Source of the DNA: an uncultured Lachnospiraceae bacterium
GTDB taxonomy: Bacteria > Bacillota > Clostridia > Lachnospirales > Lachnospiraceae
DNA: 14,980 bases
NCBI GenBank assembly: GCA_910588895.1
Contig: CAJUSS010000089.1
Location: 1 to 14,980 of the forward strand
Direction of reading: 5' to 3'
Numbering within the stretch: the first letter of the stretch is position 1; each line of letters starts with the position of its first letter. Position numbers and translations under genes: made by a program. This document shows, piece by piece, positions 7,901 through 14,260 of the stretch. The notes beneath the pieces were generated by a model, which saw only the letters and a list, made by a program, of their open reading frames with translations, was not told where the DNA came from and made no database searches.

Positions 7901-8288
7901 AGAGGACGGTATCACTCTTCCCGATCGGAAGGGAAAAGGCATACTTCTCTTCTCTGGCCGGAGTCTTCCGGGCAGATGTCACCACATCGATCTCACCATT
8001 GTCCAGCATGGTGAACATCTCATCCCAGGATCTGTCATAGCCCACATAGGCAAAGTTCAGATGGGAATATCTCGAGACCAGATCCAAAAACCCGATGCCG
8101 TAGCCGGTCAGGTTCCCATCCTCATCCTTCATATGATAGCCGTCAAAATAAAAGATCCCTGCCTTCACCGTCTGGTCAGCCGCTGTCTCTGCTCCCTCCA
8201 CGGTCTGAAGCGCGGTCGATATCAAAAATAAACATACAGCGAACGCCATAAGCCTTTTGCCGCATCTGCGGATCAACTGCTCCATCAT
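4974..8288 (-). CDS. BvgS-like hybrid sensor histidine kinase with two SBP_bac_3 domains and REC
   Basis: This 1104-residue membrane kinase senses extracytoplasmic ligands and passes phosphate from His to Asp. In order: signal/anchor helix (about 10-26, ends TALQTVEGAETA); two periplasmic-binding type 2 domains (about 40-260 and 283-500); membrane helix (about 516-537); PAS-like linker (560-690); HisKA with SHDIRTPMNAIIGF (His722); HATPase with N box LLNLLSNALKYT, DTGIGM (874-879) and GTGLGLA (904-910); REC with ED 978-979, acceptor Asp1025 (LMDIQMPVMDG), Thr1057 and Lys1079. I chose the ATG at 8288 because AAGGAG lies 6 nt before it; a TTG at 8372 would give 28 extra charged residues before the signal and lacks a site. 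No HPt domain or separate response regulator is present, so the output partner must lie elsewhere. It follows two binding-protein genes, across a terminator. All key catalytic residues look intact. Confidence 0.93.
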   Translation of the reverse strand: MMEQLIRRCGKRLMAFAVCLFLISTALQTVEGAETAADQTVKAGIFYFDGYHMKDEDGNLTGYGIGFLDLVSRYSHLNFAYVGYDRSWDEMFTMLDNGEIDVVTSARKTPAREEKYAFSLPIGKSDTVLSVRSGNAERKAGDHKTYDGMIVGVLVGRSQEQRLAEFAEEKGFSYKIREFRDAGELASALQDGRIDAILSSGLRKTKNEKVLDTIATDDFYAVVRKEDAALLEEIDYAIEQMDINEGDWSNELFYQFYGPVYPSAFAFTERESAYIQEVVSGKKTITVTALGDRKPYSYVEDGELKGILPDYFAKVMELAGLPYEIVVPKDRASYYALAGTNGVDVVIDRRSSDAVAEDDRYHGFNTDPYMITGVAKVTRKGDDGEVKAVATVQDQGGDPIEQGLSEGVALLTFPTRQEALQAVLEGRADAAFVHTYTAQLFVWDDPTDSLQYSMANNVRFGFKMYVRNTCDHELVTILDKCIDQMPGDTLNQLIARYTIHKPQKMTFVRYVKEDPQILVILALVLTLGIGAILALTLRNRWNKKVIDATERSKKDLEEQLAIVDALSRDYLNVFAVDKETRKARIIKMTGYVTTGLEREQTESFPYEAVLHQYIRERVYSEDQPYLMEALALDKVKEKLETDMEYVGSYRVSIDGEMHDFQFTYVKVEGGGHKKDSFILAGFRNIDEMVRKEQEQKKILAAALAEAQNANIAKTTFLNNMSHDIRTPMNAIIGFTSLALSHVEDKELVLDYLGKIMTSSNHLLSLINDVLDMSRIESGKVKIEAKEASLSQILDELQTIVQSDVKARQLTFSMERTGLTADRVLCDKLRLKQVLLNLLSNALKYTRPGGAVRLLAVQTEKAAGGIVPYAFRIQDTGIGMSETFLKHLFEPFEREETATVSGIQGTGLGLAITKSIVDMMDGTITVNSEVGKGTEFMVCFRFPIAAPLEDAEKPEQAAHMRRRAAGMTGAKGRKLLLVEDNELNQEIAKTILEEAGFLIDTADDGTIAVEKLEAAPADAYDLILMDIQMPVMDGYQATQAIRAMADPVKASIPIVAMTANAFEEDRQKAAEAGMDGHVAKPIDVEKLMDVLEEILGEKEEGGSVR

Positions 8289-8343
8289 CCTCTTCTCCTT
8301 TTTCGCTCCTCGTTCTTCTCCTACGCTCTGTCTTTTCCAGAAC

Positions 8344-8372
8344 AGTTTATCACATCCCTCGCTCTTCTTCAA
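8344..8372 (-). promoter_or_regulatory. Candidate promoter of the hybrid kinase gene
   Basis: On the minus strand TTGAAG (8372-8367) is followed after 17 bp by TAAACT (8349-8344), with TGA directly before the -10 as in extended -10 promoters. A start near 8337 would leave about a 49-nt leader before the kinase ATG. The strong terminator just upstream makes an independent promoter necessary, but the match to consensus is only fair. Confidence 0.4.
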
Positions 8373-8460
8373 TCATCTTGTTTTTCTCTTCCGTTTCCAG
8401 AAGATCCCTTGTTACTATCCACACCCACGCCAGAGAGTCCTATCCCAGAGATATGCAAAA

Positions 8461-8496
8461 ACAGGCAGAGCCGCTCTTTCAAAGCGCTCTGCCTGT
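8461..8496 (-). terminator. Intrinsic terminator after the second binding-protein gene
   Basis: ACAGGCAGAG (8461-8470) pairs with CTCTGCCTGT (8487-8496), and after a single bulged C the stem continues with CGCT (8472-8475) and AGCG (8483-8486) around a 7-nt loop. In the minus direction the stem runs straight into GTTTTTG. It is 42 bp beyond the stop of the gene at 8539-9963 and should end that transcript. Confidence 0.88.
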
Positions 8497-8538
8497 CCCT
8501 TTTGTCATATCTTGATCTGCAGTTCCCTCCTTTCCATC

Positions 8539-9963
8539 CTATCGATCCTTTGCCGGCCATATGATCTCCTGCTCCGCATATTCAAAAGGCCACACGGTCT
8601 TATACTCGCCTCCCTGGATCTGGGCGATCGCCACGGATGCGTAGATATTGTCATTGTAATGCTGGATGTTGTCGAACACATGGTCCTCGAATTTGATCCG
8701 GTCATAGGGAAGGATGATCTTCGGGCCATCGGGGAAGGCGTCCCGGATATCCATGGCCGCCAGGGCATCCCGCACGGCCTCCCCATCCGCTGTCCCCGCC
8801 TGCTCAAATGCAGTCTTTAAGGTCCAGATCGATGTGTAGGATTCGGCGGAATGGCCGTTCATATCGATGCCGAAGATCTCCTTGAACCGCTCGTTGATCT
8901 CCTGCCCCTTGGTCAGGTCCGGGTTCCACTCCACTACGGAGGTGAGGCCGTCCGATATCCCCTTGGTCGCCGGGATAAAGCTGGGGTCTGCAAAGCCGTT
9001 GGCCTTGGCGATCAGGATCGGCGGATCGTATCCCTGCTCCTCCATCGTCCGCATCAGCAAGATCGCATCCGAAACATAGCTCTCCGCCAGGACCGCGTCC
9101 GCGTCCGCTCTCTTCAGCGCCAGGATCTCTTCTGTCAGATCCGCTGCGCCCTGGCGGTACTGGATCTTCTCCACGATCTCCATGCCATATTGGGGGGCAT
9201 AGATATCCGCACATCGGATCGCCTCCTGTCCGATCATACTGTCATCTGCAAATACAGCGATCGTCTCCACTTTTCTCCCGGTCTTTTCCTCCTGGTCACG
9301 CAGGTACATGAACATGCTCTCCAGATAGAGGGAGTTCATGGGACAAAGCCGGAAAAGATACCGGAAGCCATGGGTCGATATACTATCCACCGTGGAGATC
9401 GCCGTGATCATAGGGATCTTGTGCTCCTCGCACACCTGGGCGACGATCTCGGTCAGCGTGCTCTGATGGCAGCCTACGACCGCATGGACCTTCTCCTGCA
9501 GGATCAGACGCTCGGCCACCTGCCGCGCCACTTCCGGATCTCCCTGGGTATCCCCCCGGACGATCTGGATCGGATGCCCATCCACGCCGCCGGCTCCGTT
9601 GATCTCTTCCACCGCAAGGTCGATCCCCCGCAGGATGTTGGTCCCGATCGCCGCATTGTTCCCGCTGAGCGCATAGAGGGCTCCGATCCGTATGGGATCG
9701 CCTGTCCGCTCTCCTCGGTCTACAGTCCCTGCCGCAAGACCTTTGCCTTCTGCTGCTCCATCCCTGCCACTCTGCTCTCCACTGCCTGGCGCCTGGCCCT
9801 CTGCCCATCCTTCTCCAGCCTGTCCTCCAGCCGCCCTTTCACTCCCGTCGCCCCCGGCCACCCTTCCATCCCCGCCGTCTCCTGTCCTGCTCCCGGCACA
9901 GCCAAACAGCAGGATGGCCGCCAGCATACAGGCGGCCATGGCCATCGCCCGCTCTAACCTCAT
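8539..9963 (-). CDS. Liv-type ABC transporter substrate-binding lipoprotein (second copy)
   Basis: The 474-residue product is an extracytoplasmic lipoprotein of the type 1 periplasmic-binding fold (LivJ/LivK, Peripla_BP_6). The signal peptide ends in the lipobox LLFGC (Cys22). A long Gly/Ala/Glu-rich tether of about 68 residues precedes the ligand-binding domain, which begins at IRIGALYALSGNNAAIG (about 91-107). Family-typical segments follow: GVDGHPIQIVRGD, VVGCHQSTLTEIVAQVC, IPMITAIST and YLFRLCP. It shares roughly half its residues with the binding protein encoded at 10245-11621, including GHSAESYT and LPYDRIKFED near the C-terminus. It probably feeds the same LivHMGF permease with a different ligand range, or acts with the nearby sensor kinase. 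Its own ribosome binding site is weak (AAGGTG, 10 nt before ATG), but a tiny ORF with a strong site ends 4 nt upstream, suggesting coupled translation. Confidence 0.93.
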   Translation of the reverse strand: MRLERAMAMAACMLAAILLFGCAGSRTGDGGDGRVAGGDGSERAAGGQAGEGWAEGQAPGSGEQSGRDGAAEGKGLAAGTVDRGERTGDPIRIGALYALSGNNAAIGTNILRGIDLAVEEINGAGGVDGHPIQIVRGDTQGDPEVARQVAERLILQEKVHAVVGCHQSTLTEIVAQVCEEHKIPMITAISTVDSISTHGFRYLFRLCPMNSLYLESMFMYLRDQEEKTGRKVETIAVFADDSMIGQEAIRCADIYAPQYGMEIVEKIQYRQGAADLTEEILALKRADADAVLAESYVSDAILLMRTMEEQGYDPPILIAKANGFADPSFIPATKGISDGLTSVVEWNPDLTKGQEINERFKEIFGIDMNGHSAESYTSIWTLKTAFEQAGTADGEAVRDALAAMDIRDAFPDGPKIILPYDRIKFEDHVFDNIQHYNDNIYASVAIAQIQGGEYKTVWPFEYAEQEIIWPAKDR

Positions 9964-9967
9964 CCGC

Positions 9968-10027
9968 TCACTTCACCTTCTTATATCTCTTTTCGATCGC
10001 AAGTGTATATACTGCCAGCGCCGCCAT
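9968..10027 (-). CDS. 19-codon leader ORF ahead of the second binding-protein gene
   Basis: A short ORF, MAALAVYTLAIEKRYKKVK, is preceded by a near-perfect AAGGAGG (10040-10034) 6 nt before its ATG. It ends in TGA only 4 nt before the ATG of the lipoprotein gene. It lies about 26 nt downstream of the predicted transcription start. The lipoprotein gene itself has a poor site, so ribosomes probably arrive by coupling through this ORF. The peptide has a short hydrophobic start and a strongly basic tail, and matches nothing I know. It is a leader by position; whether the peptide has a role is unknown. Chance occurrence is possible given its length. Confidence 0.5.
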   Translation of the reverse strand: MAALAVYTLAIEKRYKKVK

Positions 10028-10059
10028 CTCGCGCCTCCTTGCAGCATACTTTTTCTGCT

Positions 10060-10088
10060 ATCATACCACAAACCTGCAAGCCGGCCAA
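10060..10088 (-). promoter_or_regulatory. Promoter of the leader ORF and second binding-protein gene
   Basis: On the minus strand TTGGCC (10088-10083) and TATGAT (10065-10060) are spaced by 17 bp, and TGG directly before the -10 makes it an extended -10 promoter. It lies just downstream of the hairpin that follows the first binding-protein gene, giving the second copy an independent transcript start near 10053. Confidence 0.6.
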
Positions 10089-10176
10089 GAGGTCACGCGC
10101 TTTTCACAGATGAAACCGGAGCGTTTACGCTGCAAAAAGGACCTGCCGCAGCGCCACCGCGCCACAGACTGAACAA

Positions 10177-10208
10177 GGGGCCCGACAAAGCTCTCCTTGT
10201 CGGGCCCC
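10177..10208 (-). terminator. GC-rich hairpin after the first binding-protein gene
   Basis: GGGGCCCGACAA (10177-10188) and TTGTCGGGCCCC (10197-10208) form a perfect 12-bp stem with an 8-nt loop, 36 bp after the stop of the gene at 10245-11621. The following minus-strand sequence (TTGTTCAG) is only weakly T-rich. It probably terminates or attenuates the liv transcript and protects its 3' end. Confidence 0.75.
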
Positions 10209-10244
10209 CTCCTCTCTCCGATCTGCCGATCAGTCCCTCACAGC

Positions 10245-11621
10245 TTACTGCAGCGGGGCCGGATACGCGATCTTCGTATCTGAGAAATCAAATGGCCATA
10301 CCGTCTTCCACTGTCCGTCCTGGATCTGGGCGATCGCCACGGATGCGGAGGTGTTGTCTCTGTAATGGGCCTCTCCTGCCAGGTCATAGTCCTCAAACTT
10401 GATCCGGTCGTAGGGAAGGACGATCTTCCGTCCGCCCGGGAACTCTCCCTGGATATCGATAGCTGCCAGCGCCTCTTTGACCGCCGGGCCTTCTGTGCTG
10501 CCCGCAGCCTCGATCGCGGTCTTGAACAGCCATACGACCGTATAGGACTCTGCAGAGTGTCCGTTCATATCCACGCCGTACTCTGCCTTGAACTCATCAT
10601 TGATCTCCTTACCATTCGTCAGGTCCGGATTGAACTCCACCACGGAAGCTACGCCATTGGCGATCGCACCTAAGTTGGTGATGAAGGAAGGATCGGTGAA
10701 GCCGTTAGCCTTTGCCACGATCATCTTCGGGCTGTAATTCTGCTCTTTTAAGGTCTGGATGAACAGGGTGGCATCGCCGATATAGGAATCGCAGAGGATC
10801 GCGTCGGGATCGGCCTGCTTTAAGGCCAGCACCTGGGCGCTCAAGTCGGTGGCGTTGCTGGTGTAGTCCACTGTGGCCACCAGATCTAAGCCATACTCAT
10901 CCTTGAACAGCTCCACGCAGCGGATCAGCTCCTGGCCGATAGCCGCACGGTCGGTGAAGATCGCCACGGTCTTGACCTCCTCACCGGTCTGCTCTGCGGA
11001 ATCCTTGAGATACATCAGCATATCTTCTACATAGACCGAGTTTAAGGGGCAGAGGCGGAAGAAGTAATCCATATCCTTGTGCTCCTCATTGGACAGCCTG
11101 TCCAGAGTAGAGATCGCTGTGATCATGGGCACCTCATACTGCTGGCACACCTGGGCCACAACCTCTGTCACTACGGACATATGGCAGCCCATCATCACAT
11201 CAACATGCTCCTGGGTGATCAGACGCTCGGCCTCGGATCTTCCGGTAGCCGCATCCCCGGCATGGTCGCCCCGTACCACCTCCAGCGGACGTCCATCCAC
11301 GCCGCCTGCCGCGTTGATCTCTGCCACTGCAAAATCGATGCCGCGCAGGATGTTCTCGCCGATAGCCGCAGATCCGCCCGACATGGCATAGATCGTGCCG
11401 ATCTTGATCGGCTCGCCGCTCAGCTCGGCTCCTGATGCCTCGCCGGCCTCTTCTGCTTTTGTCTCCTCTCCACCGGCTTCAGCCGCTGCCGCCGTGGTCG
11501 TTTCCTCTGCTGCCGCCGCTGCGGTGGTCTCCGCTGTACCGGAGCCGGATGAACAGCCTGCCAGCGCGGATACCGCGATCGCCGCTGCACACAGCATGGA
11601 TGCAAGTTTTCTTAATTTCAT
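10245..11621 (-). CDS. livJ: Liv-type ABC transporter substrate-binding lipoprotein (first copy)
   Basis: The 458-residue lipoprotein captures ligand outside the membrane for the LivHMGF importer encoded just upstream. The signal peptide ends in the lipobox ALAGC (Cys23). An Ala/Glu/Thr-rich tether of about 45 residues follows, then the Peripla_BP_6 domain from about residue 71 (PIKIGTIYAMSGGSAAIG). Characteristic stretches include GVDGRPLEVVRGDHAGDA, VMMGCHMSVVTEVVAQVC, VPMITAIST and FFRLCPLNS. AAAGGAGG stands 6 nt before the ATG, one of the best ribosome binding sites in the window, as expected for an abundant binding protein. It is 127 bp downstream of livF, across two hairpins. The Liv family takes up branched-chain or other amino acids, amides and urea-like compounds, so the ligand is not certain. 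livJ is used as a family name only. Confidence 0.94.
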   Translation of the reverse strand: MKLRKLASMLCAAAIAVSALAGCSSGSGTAETTAAAAAEETTTAAAAEAGGEETKAEEAGEASGAELSGEPIKIGTIYAMSGGSAAIGENILRGIDFAVAEINAAGGVDGRPLEVVRGDHAGDAATGRSEAERLITQEHVDVMMGCHMSVVTEVVAQVCQQYEVPMITAISTLDRLSNEEHKDMDYFFRLCPLNSVYVEDMLMYLKDSAEQTGEEVKTVAIFTDRAAIGQELIRCVELFKDEYGLDLVATVDYTSNATDLSAQVLALKQADPDAILCDSYIGDATLFIQTLKEQNYSPKMIVAKANGFTDPSFITNLGAIANGVASVVEFNPDLTNGKEINDEFKAEYGVDMNGHSAESYTVVWLFKTAIEAAGSTEGPAVKEALAAIDIQGEFPGGRKIVLPYDRIKFEDYDLAGEAHYRDNTSASVAIAQIQDGQWKTVWPFDFSDTKIAYPAPLQ

Positions 11622-11699
11622 GATACTCCTCCTTTTTCTTTTTATGTCCTCTCGTCAGAGCTTGAGAGCATAGTTTATCTTTCACGCCGCGACAGGTCC

Positions 11700-11744
11700 C
11701 GGCGCAAGACCCATTTTGATGCGCCGACCGGATAGCCGGCTATC
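11700..11744 (-). other. Tandem RNA hairpins between livF and livJ
   Basis: Five bases after the livF stop there is a perfect 14-bp palindrome, GATAGCCGGCTATC (11744-11731). A second hairpin follows with a 7-bp GC stem, CGGCGCA (11726-11720) and TGCGCCG (11706-11700), around a 13-nt loop. Neither is followed by a T-run. Positioned between the permease genes and the binding-protein gene, they could block 3' exonucleases or partly attenuate, helping give different mRNA levels for the two parts. Confidence 0.5.
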
Positions 11745-11748
11745 TTTA

Positions 11749-12456
11749 TCAGATGCCAAGATAAGCTTTCTTGACATGCTCATCGGCCTGGAGCTGGGCG
11801 GAGGTGCCCTCCAGGGCGATATGACCGTTCTCCACCACATAGCCTCTGTCCGCGGCAGCCAGTGCCTTGGTGATATCCTGCTCCACTAAAAGGACGGAGA
11901 TCTTATCCTCCCTCGCCAGTGTGGAGGCCACATCCAGGATATCGTCTACGATGTTGGGCGCTAACCCTAAGGACGGCTCGTCTAGGATCAGTAACCTGGG
12001 TTCCCCGATCAATGCCCTGGCCACAGCCACCATCTGCTGCTCGCCGCCGGAAAGGGTGCCTGCCGCCTGCTTGGCTCTCTCCTCCAGCTTGGGGAACCAG
12101 CCATAGGCCCTCTTTAGATTATCCTGGAAATGGGCTTTTGTCTCTTTATTAAAAGCCCCCATCTGCAGATTCTCCAAGACCGTCATATCGGTAAAGAGCT
12201 GCCGCCCCTCCGGCACCTGCACGATCCCACTGTTCAAGATCGCGCGGGAGTTCTTCTTTGTCATCTCCTCCCCGTTGAACAGGATGGAGCCGGAGGCGGG
12301 CTTGAGCATGCCGGTGACCGCACGGACCATGGTGGTCTTTCCGGCTCCGTTGGATCCTAAGATGGCCACGATCTCCCCATCTTCCAAGGTAAAACTCACA
12401 TCCCACAGGATATTGACGGAGCCATACCCTGCATTCAATCCTTCGACTTTAAGCAT
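11749..12456 (-). CDS. livF: Liv-type ABC transporter ATP-binding protein LivF
   Basis: This is the second cytoplasmic ATPase of the Liv importer (235 residues). Walker A is GSNGAGKT (34-41), the signature is a canonical LSGGEQQ (135-141), and Walker B is LLILDEP, followed by SLGLAP. QVPEGRQLF is typical of LivF. The start was set at the ATG at 12456 because AAGGAGG (12469-12463) is 6 nt upstream; the in-frame ATG at 12462 abuts that site. With this start the gene overlaps the end of livG by 8 nt (ATGCTTAA), a normal arrangement for coupled translation of subunits made in equal amounts. The gene is complete and ends at the LGI tail typical of the family. Confidence 0.96.
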   Translation of the reverse strand: MLKVEGLNAGYGSVNILWDVSFTLEDGEIVAILGSNGAGKTTMVRAVTGMLKPASGSILFNGEEMTKKNSRAILNSGIVQVPEGRQLFTDMTVLENLQMGAFNKETKAHFQDNLKRAYGWFPKLEERAKQAAGTLSGGEQQMVAVARALIGEPRLLILDEPSLGLAPNIVDDILDVASTLAREDKISVLLVEQDITKALAAADRGYVVENGHIALEGTSAQLQADEHVKKAYLGI

Positions 12457-13198
12457 GTGCATCCTCCTTCTTTGTCCCCAGATAGACCTCCATCACATAG
12501 GGATCGTTCATGACCTGTTCCGGTGTACCCTCCGCGATCTTCTCTCCGTGATGGAGGACGATGACCTCCTCGCAGAGGCTGACCACAGCCTGCATGATAT
12601 GCTCGATCAGGAGGATCGTCACGCCGGACTCATTGATCTTGAGGATCAGGTGGATCGCATCCTCTGTCTCGGCAGGGTTCAGCCCTGCCATGTTCTCATC
12701 TAAAAACAGCATCTCCGGCTTCGTGGCCAATGCCCTGGCCATCTCCAGCCGCTTCTGGTCCGGGGTGCCCATATCCTTGGACAGCACATGCCGCTTCTCG
12801 TAGAGGCCGGTGAACTGCAGCACCTCCATGGCCCGCTCCCTGGCCTCCTTCACGCTCTTGGCGCCGGCGTGGCCAAAATAAGAGGAGGCGACCACATTGT
12901 CCAGCACGCTCAAGTTCTTTAACGGCTTCATGATCTGGAAGGTGCGGGCGATCTTCATATCCGTATATTCGTAGGCCTTCTTATCCGTGATATCCTGCCC
13001 CTTGTAGAAGATCCTGCCTTCTGTAGGCGGATAGTAGCCGCAGATCATGTTAAAGGTGGTGGACTTGCCTGCGCCGTTTGGCCCGATCATGCCGGTGATC
13101 CCGCCCTGCCGCACGGAAAAGGACACGTCCTTCACAGCGGTCAAGCCCTTAAAACGCTTCGTGATATTCTTTACTTCAATGATCGGAGATCCAGCCAT
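12449..13198 (-). CDS. livG: Liv-type ABC transporter ATP-binding protein LivG, atypical signature motif
   Basis: This is the first cytoplasmic ATPase of the Liv importer (249 residues). It has Walker A GPNGAGKS (39-46), the Q-loop in ARTFQIMKPL (Gln88), and the H-loop in LLIEHIMQ (His200). The C-terminal PYVMEVYLG matches LivG. The signature that should read like LAYGQQRRLE in LivG proteins reads MGTPDQKRLE (about 143-152), and Walker B is MLFLDENMAGLNP, with Asn where most ABC proteins have Pro. The catalytic Glu is kept. The ATG at 13198 is preferred: AAGGAGG stands 7 nt before it and the livM stop is only 2 nt away. A GTG at 13204 is too close to that site. It is the partner of LivF, and the two would form a heterodimer under LivH/LivM. 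Confidence 0.95.
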   Translation of the reverse strand: MAGSPIIEVKNITKRFKGLTAVKDVSFSVRQGGITGMIGPNGAGKSTTFNMICGYYPPTEGRIFYKGQDITDKKAYEYTDMKIARTFQIMKPLKNLSVLDNVVASSYFGHAGAKSVKEARERAMEVLQFTGLYEKRHVLSKDMGTPDQKRLEMARALATKPEMLFLDENMAGLNPAETEDAIHLILKINESGVTILLIEHIMQAVVSLCEEVIVLHHGEKIAEGTPEQVMNDPYVMEVYLGTKKEDAHA

Positions 13199-13200
13199 GC

Positions 13201-14259
13201 TCACGCCTCCTTCTTCTGACAGCCCATCATCTCTACTTCCTCCAGGACTTCAATGGGGGGCTTCTTTAAGATCTTCTCATCGATCAGCTTCTTGGTCTTG
13301 CTGTTCATGTACCAGCCCAGGATACCGGTGGGCCTGAAGCGGATCACTGCCAGGAGCACCACCGCATACATCAGCATATTGATACCGGGCAGGATGCTGC
13401 TGAAATTCGCCCGCAGATATTCTGACAGGGGGATCATGAGCAGACCGCCTACGATCGGGCCTTCCACGAAGGCCGCGCCGCCGACCACGGCAGGGAGCAC
13501 GGATTCCGTGGATTTTGCCTGGATCATCAGCTCCGGATCGATATAGCGGATGTAGCAGGCATAAAAGAAGCCCACCAGACCGGCTACCATAGCGGAGATC
13601 ACCACCGCCATGATCTTATACTTAGTCGGGTTGATGCCGATCGCCGCTGCCGCGTCCTCATCCTCACGGATCGTTTTGAGCGCGAAGCCCATCTTGGAGC
13701 GGTCGATCTTTTTCATGACCAGATAGACGCCGATCATCATAGCCAGGCCCACATAATAGTAGGGGACCTTGCTGGCAAAACGCAGATGCGCCCAGGAATC
13801 GCCGCCGAAGGGCAGGCCAACGCCGCTGGCCCTCCCGAAAAATTCGGAGTTGATGATGACCTGGCGGATGGATTCGCCAAAGGCGATGGAGACCAGTGTA
13901 AAATAAGGGCCCCGCAGGATAAAACAGGGATAAAAGACGATGCCGGCCACCAGCCCCACCACCACCATGCCGAACACGGCGGCGAGCCAGGGGTTAGCGC
14001 CTGTCTTCACCACCAGGAGGCAGCAGGCGTAAGCGCCCAGGCCCATATAGGCTGCATGTCCCAGGGAGTTCTGTCCGGTCATGCCGCCCAGCAGGTTCCA
14101 GGCCATGGAAAGGGTGGACATATAGAACACCAGGACAAATATGTTCAAAATGTAAGGGGACTTTACCATCGTTGGGATCAGGACAACGATCAGCAGGATC
14201 AGAGAGACCAGCACGGTAAGGTTCCGATGGTAAGTTCGTACCGCTTTCTTGCTATCCAT
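13201..14259 (-). CDS. livM: Liv-type ABC transporter permease LivM
   Basis: This is one of two membrane subunits of the importer (352 residues, BPD_transp_2 family). Hydrophobic segments fill residues about 14 to 310. The family pattern MSLGH-like reads GQNSLGHAAYMGLGAY (about 62-77), and the cytoplasmic coupling loop reads LKTIREDEDAAAAIGINPTKYK. RFRPTGILG near residue 310 marks the end of the core. A charged C-terminal tail of about 35 residues extends past the usual end. The start is supported by AAGGAGG 7 nt before ATG; the livH stop is 1 nt upstream. The region spans normal length with no break. Confidence 0.95.
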   Translation of the reverse strand: MDSKKAVRTYHRNLTVLVSLILLIVVLIPTMVKSPYILNIFVLVFYMSTLSMAWNLLGGMTGQNSLGHAAYMGLGAYACCLLVVKTGANPWLAAVFGMVVVGLVAGIVFYPCFILRGPYFTLVSIAFGESIRQVIINSEFFGRASGVGLPFGGDSWAHLRFASKVPYYYVGLAMMIGVYLVMKKIDRSKMGFALKTIREDEDAAAAIGINPTKYKIMAVVISAMVAGLVGFFYACYIRYIDPELMIQAKSTESVLPAVVGGAAFVEGPIVGGLLMIPLSEYLRANFSSILPGINMLMYAVVLLAVIRFRPTGILGWYMNSKTKKLIDEKILKKPPIEVLEEVEMMGCQKKEA

Positions 14260-14260
14260 A

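Noticed and set aside
6873..8231. 452-residue open frame on the plus strand opposite the hybrid kinase
   Set aside because: It is a shadow frame produced by codon bias on the minus strand. It has no ribosome binding site or recognisable domain, while the minus-strand kinase shows all its conserved motifs.
8289..8372. N-terminal extension of the kinase to a TTG at 8372
   Set aside because: The 28 extra residues are charged and precede a normal signal/anchor helix; a good ribosome binding site belongs to the ATG at 8288, and the TTG overlaps the candidate -35.
8851..9957. 368-residue plus-strand frame opposite the second binding-protein gene, and a 358-residue one at 3799-4875
   Set aside because: Both are antisense to well-supported genes. 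Their products are low-complexity or resemble no family and lack start signals.
9964..10244. Riboswitch in the gap between the two binding-protein genes
   Set aside because: Apart from the terminator-like hairpin, promoter and leader ORF, no conserved riboswitch core could be recognised, and the leader before the ORF is only about 26 nt.
11731..11744. Palindrome as the end of an insertion element
   Set aside because: No matching copy was seen elsewhere in the window, no transposase is present, and its place right after livF fits an mRNA hairpin better.
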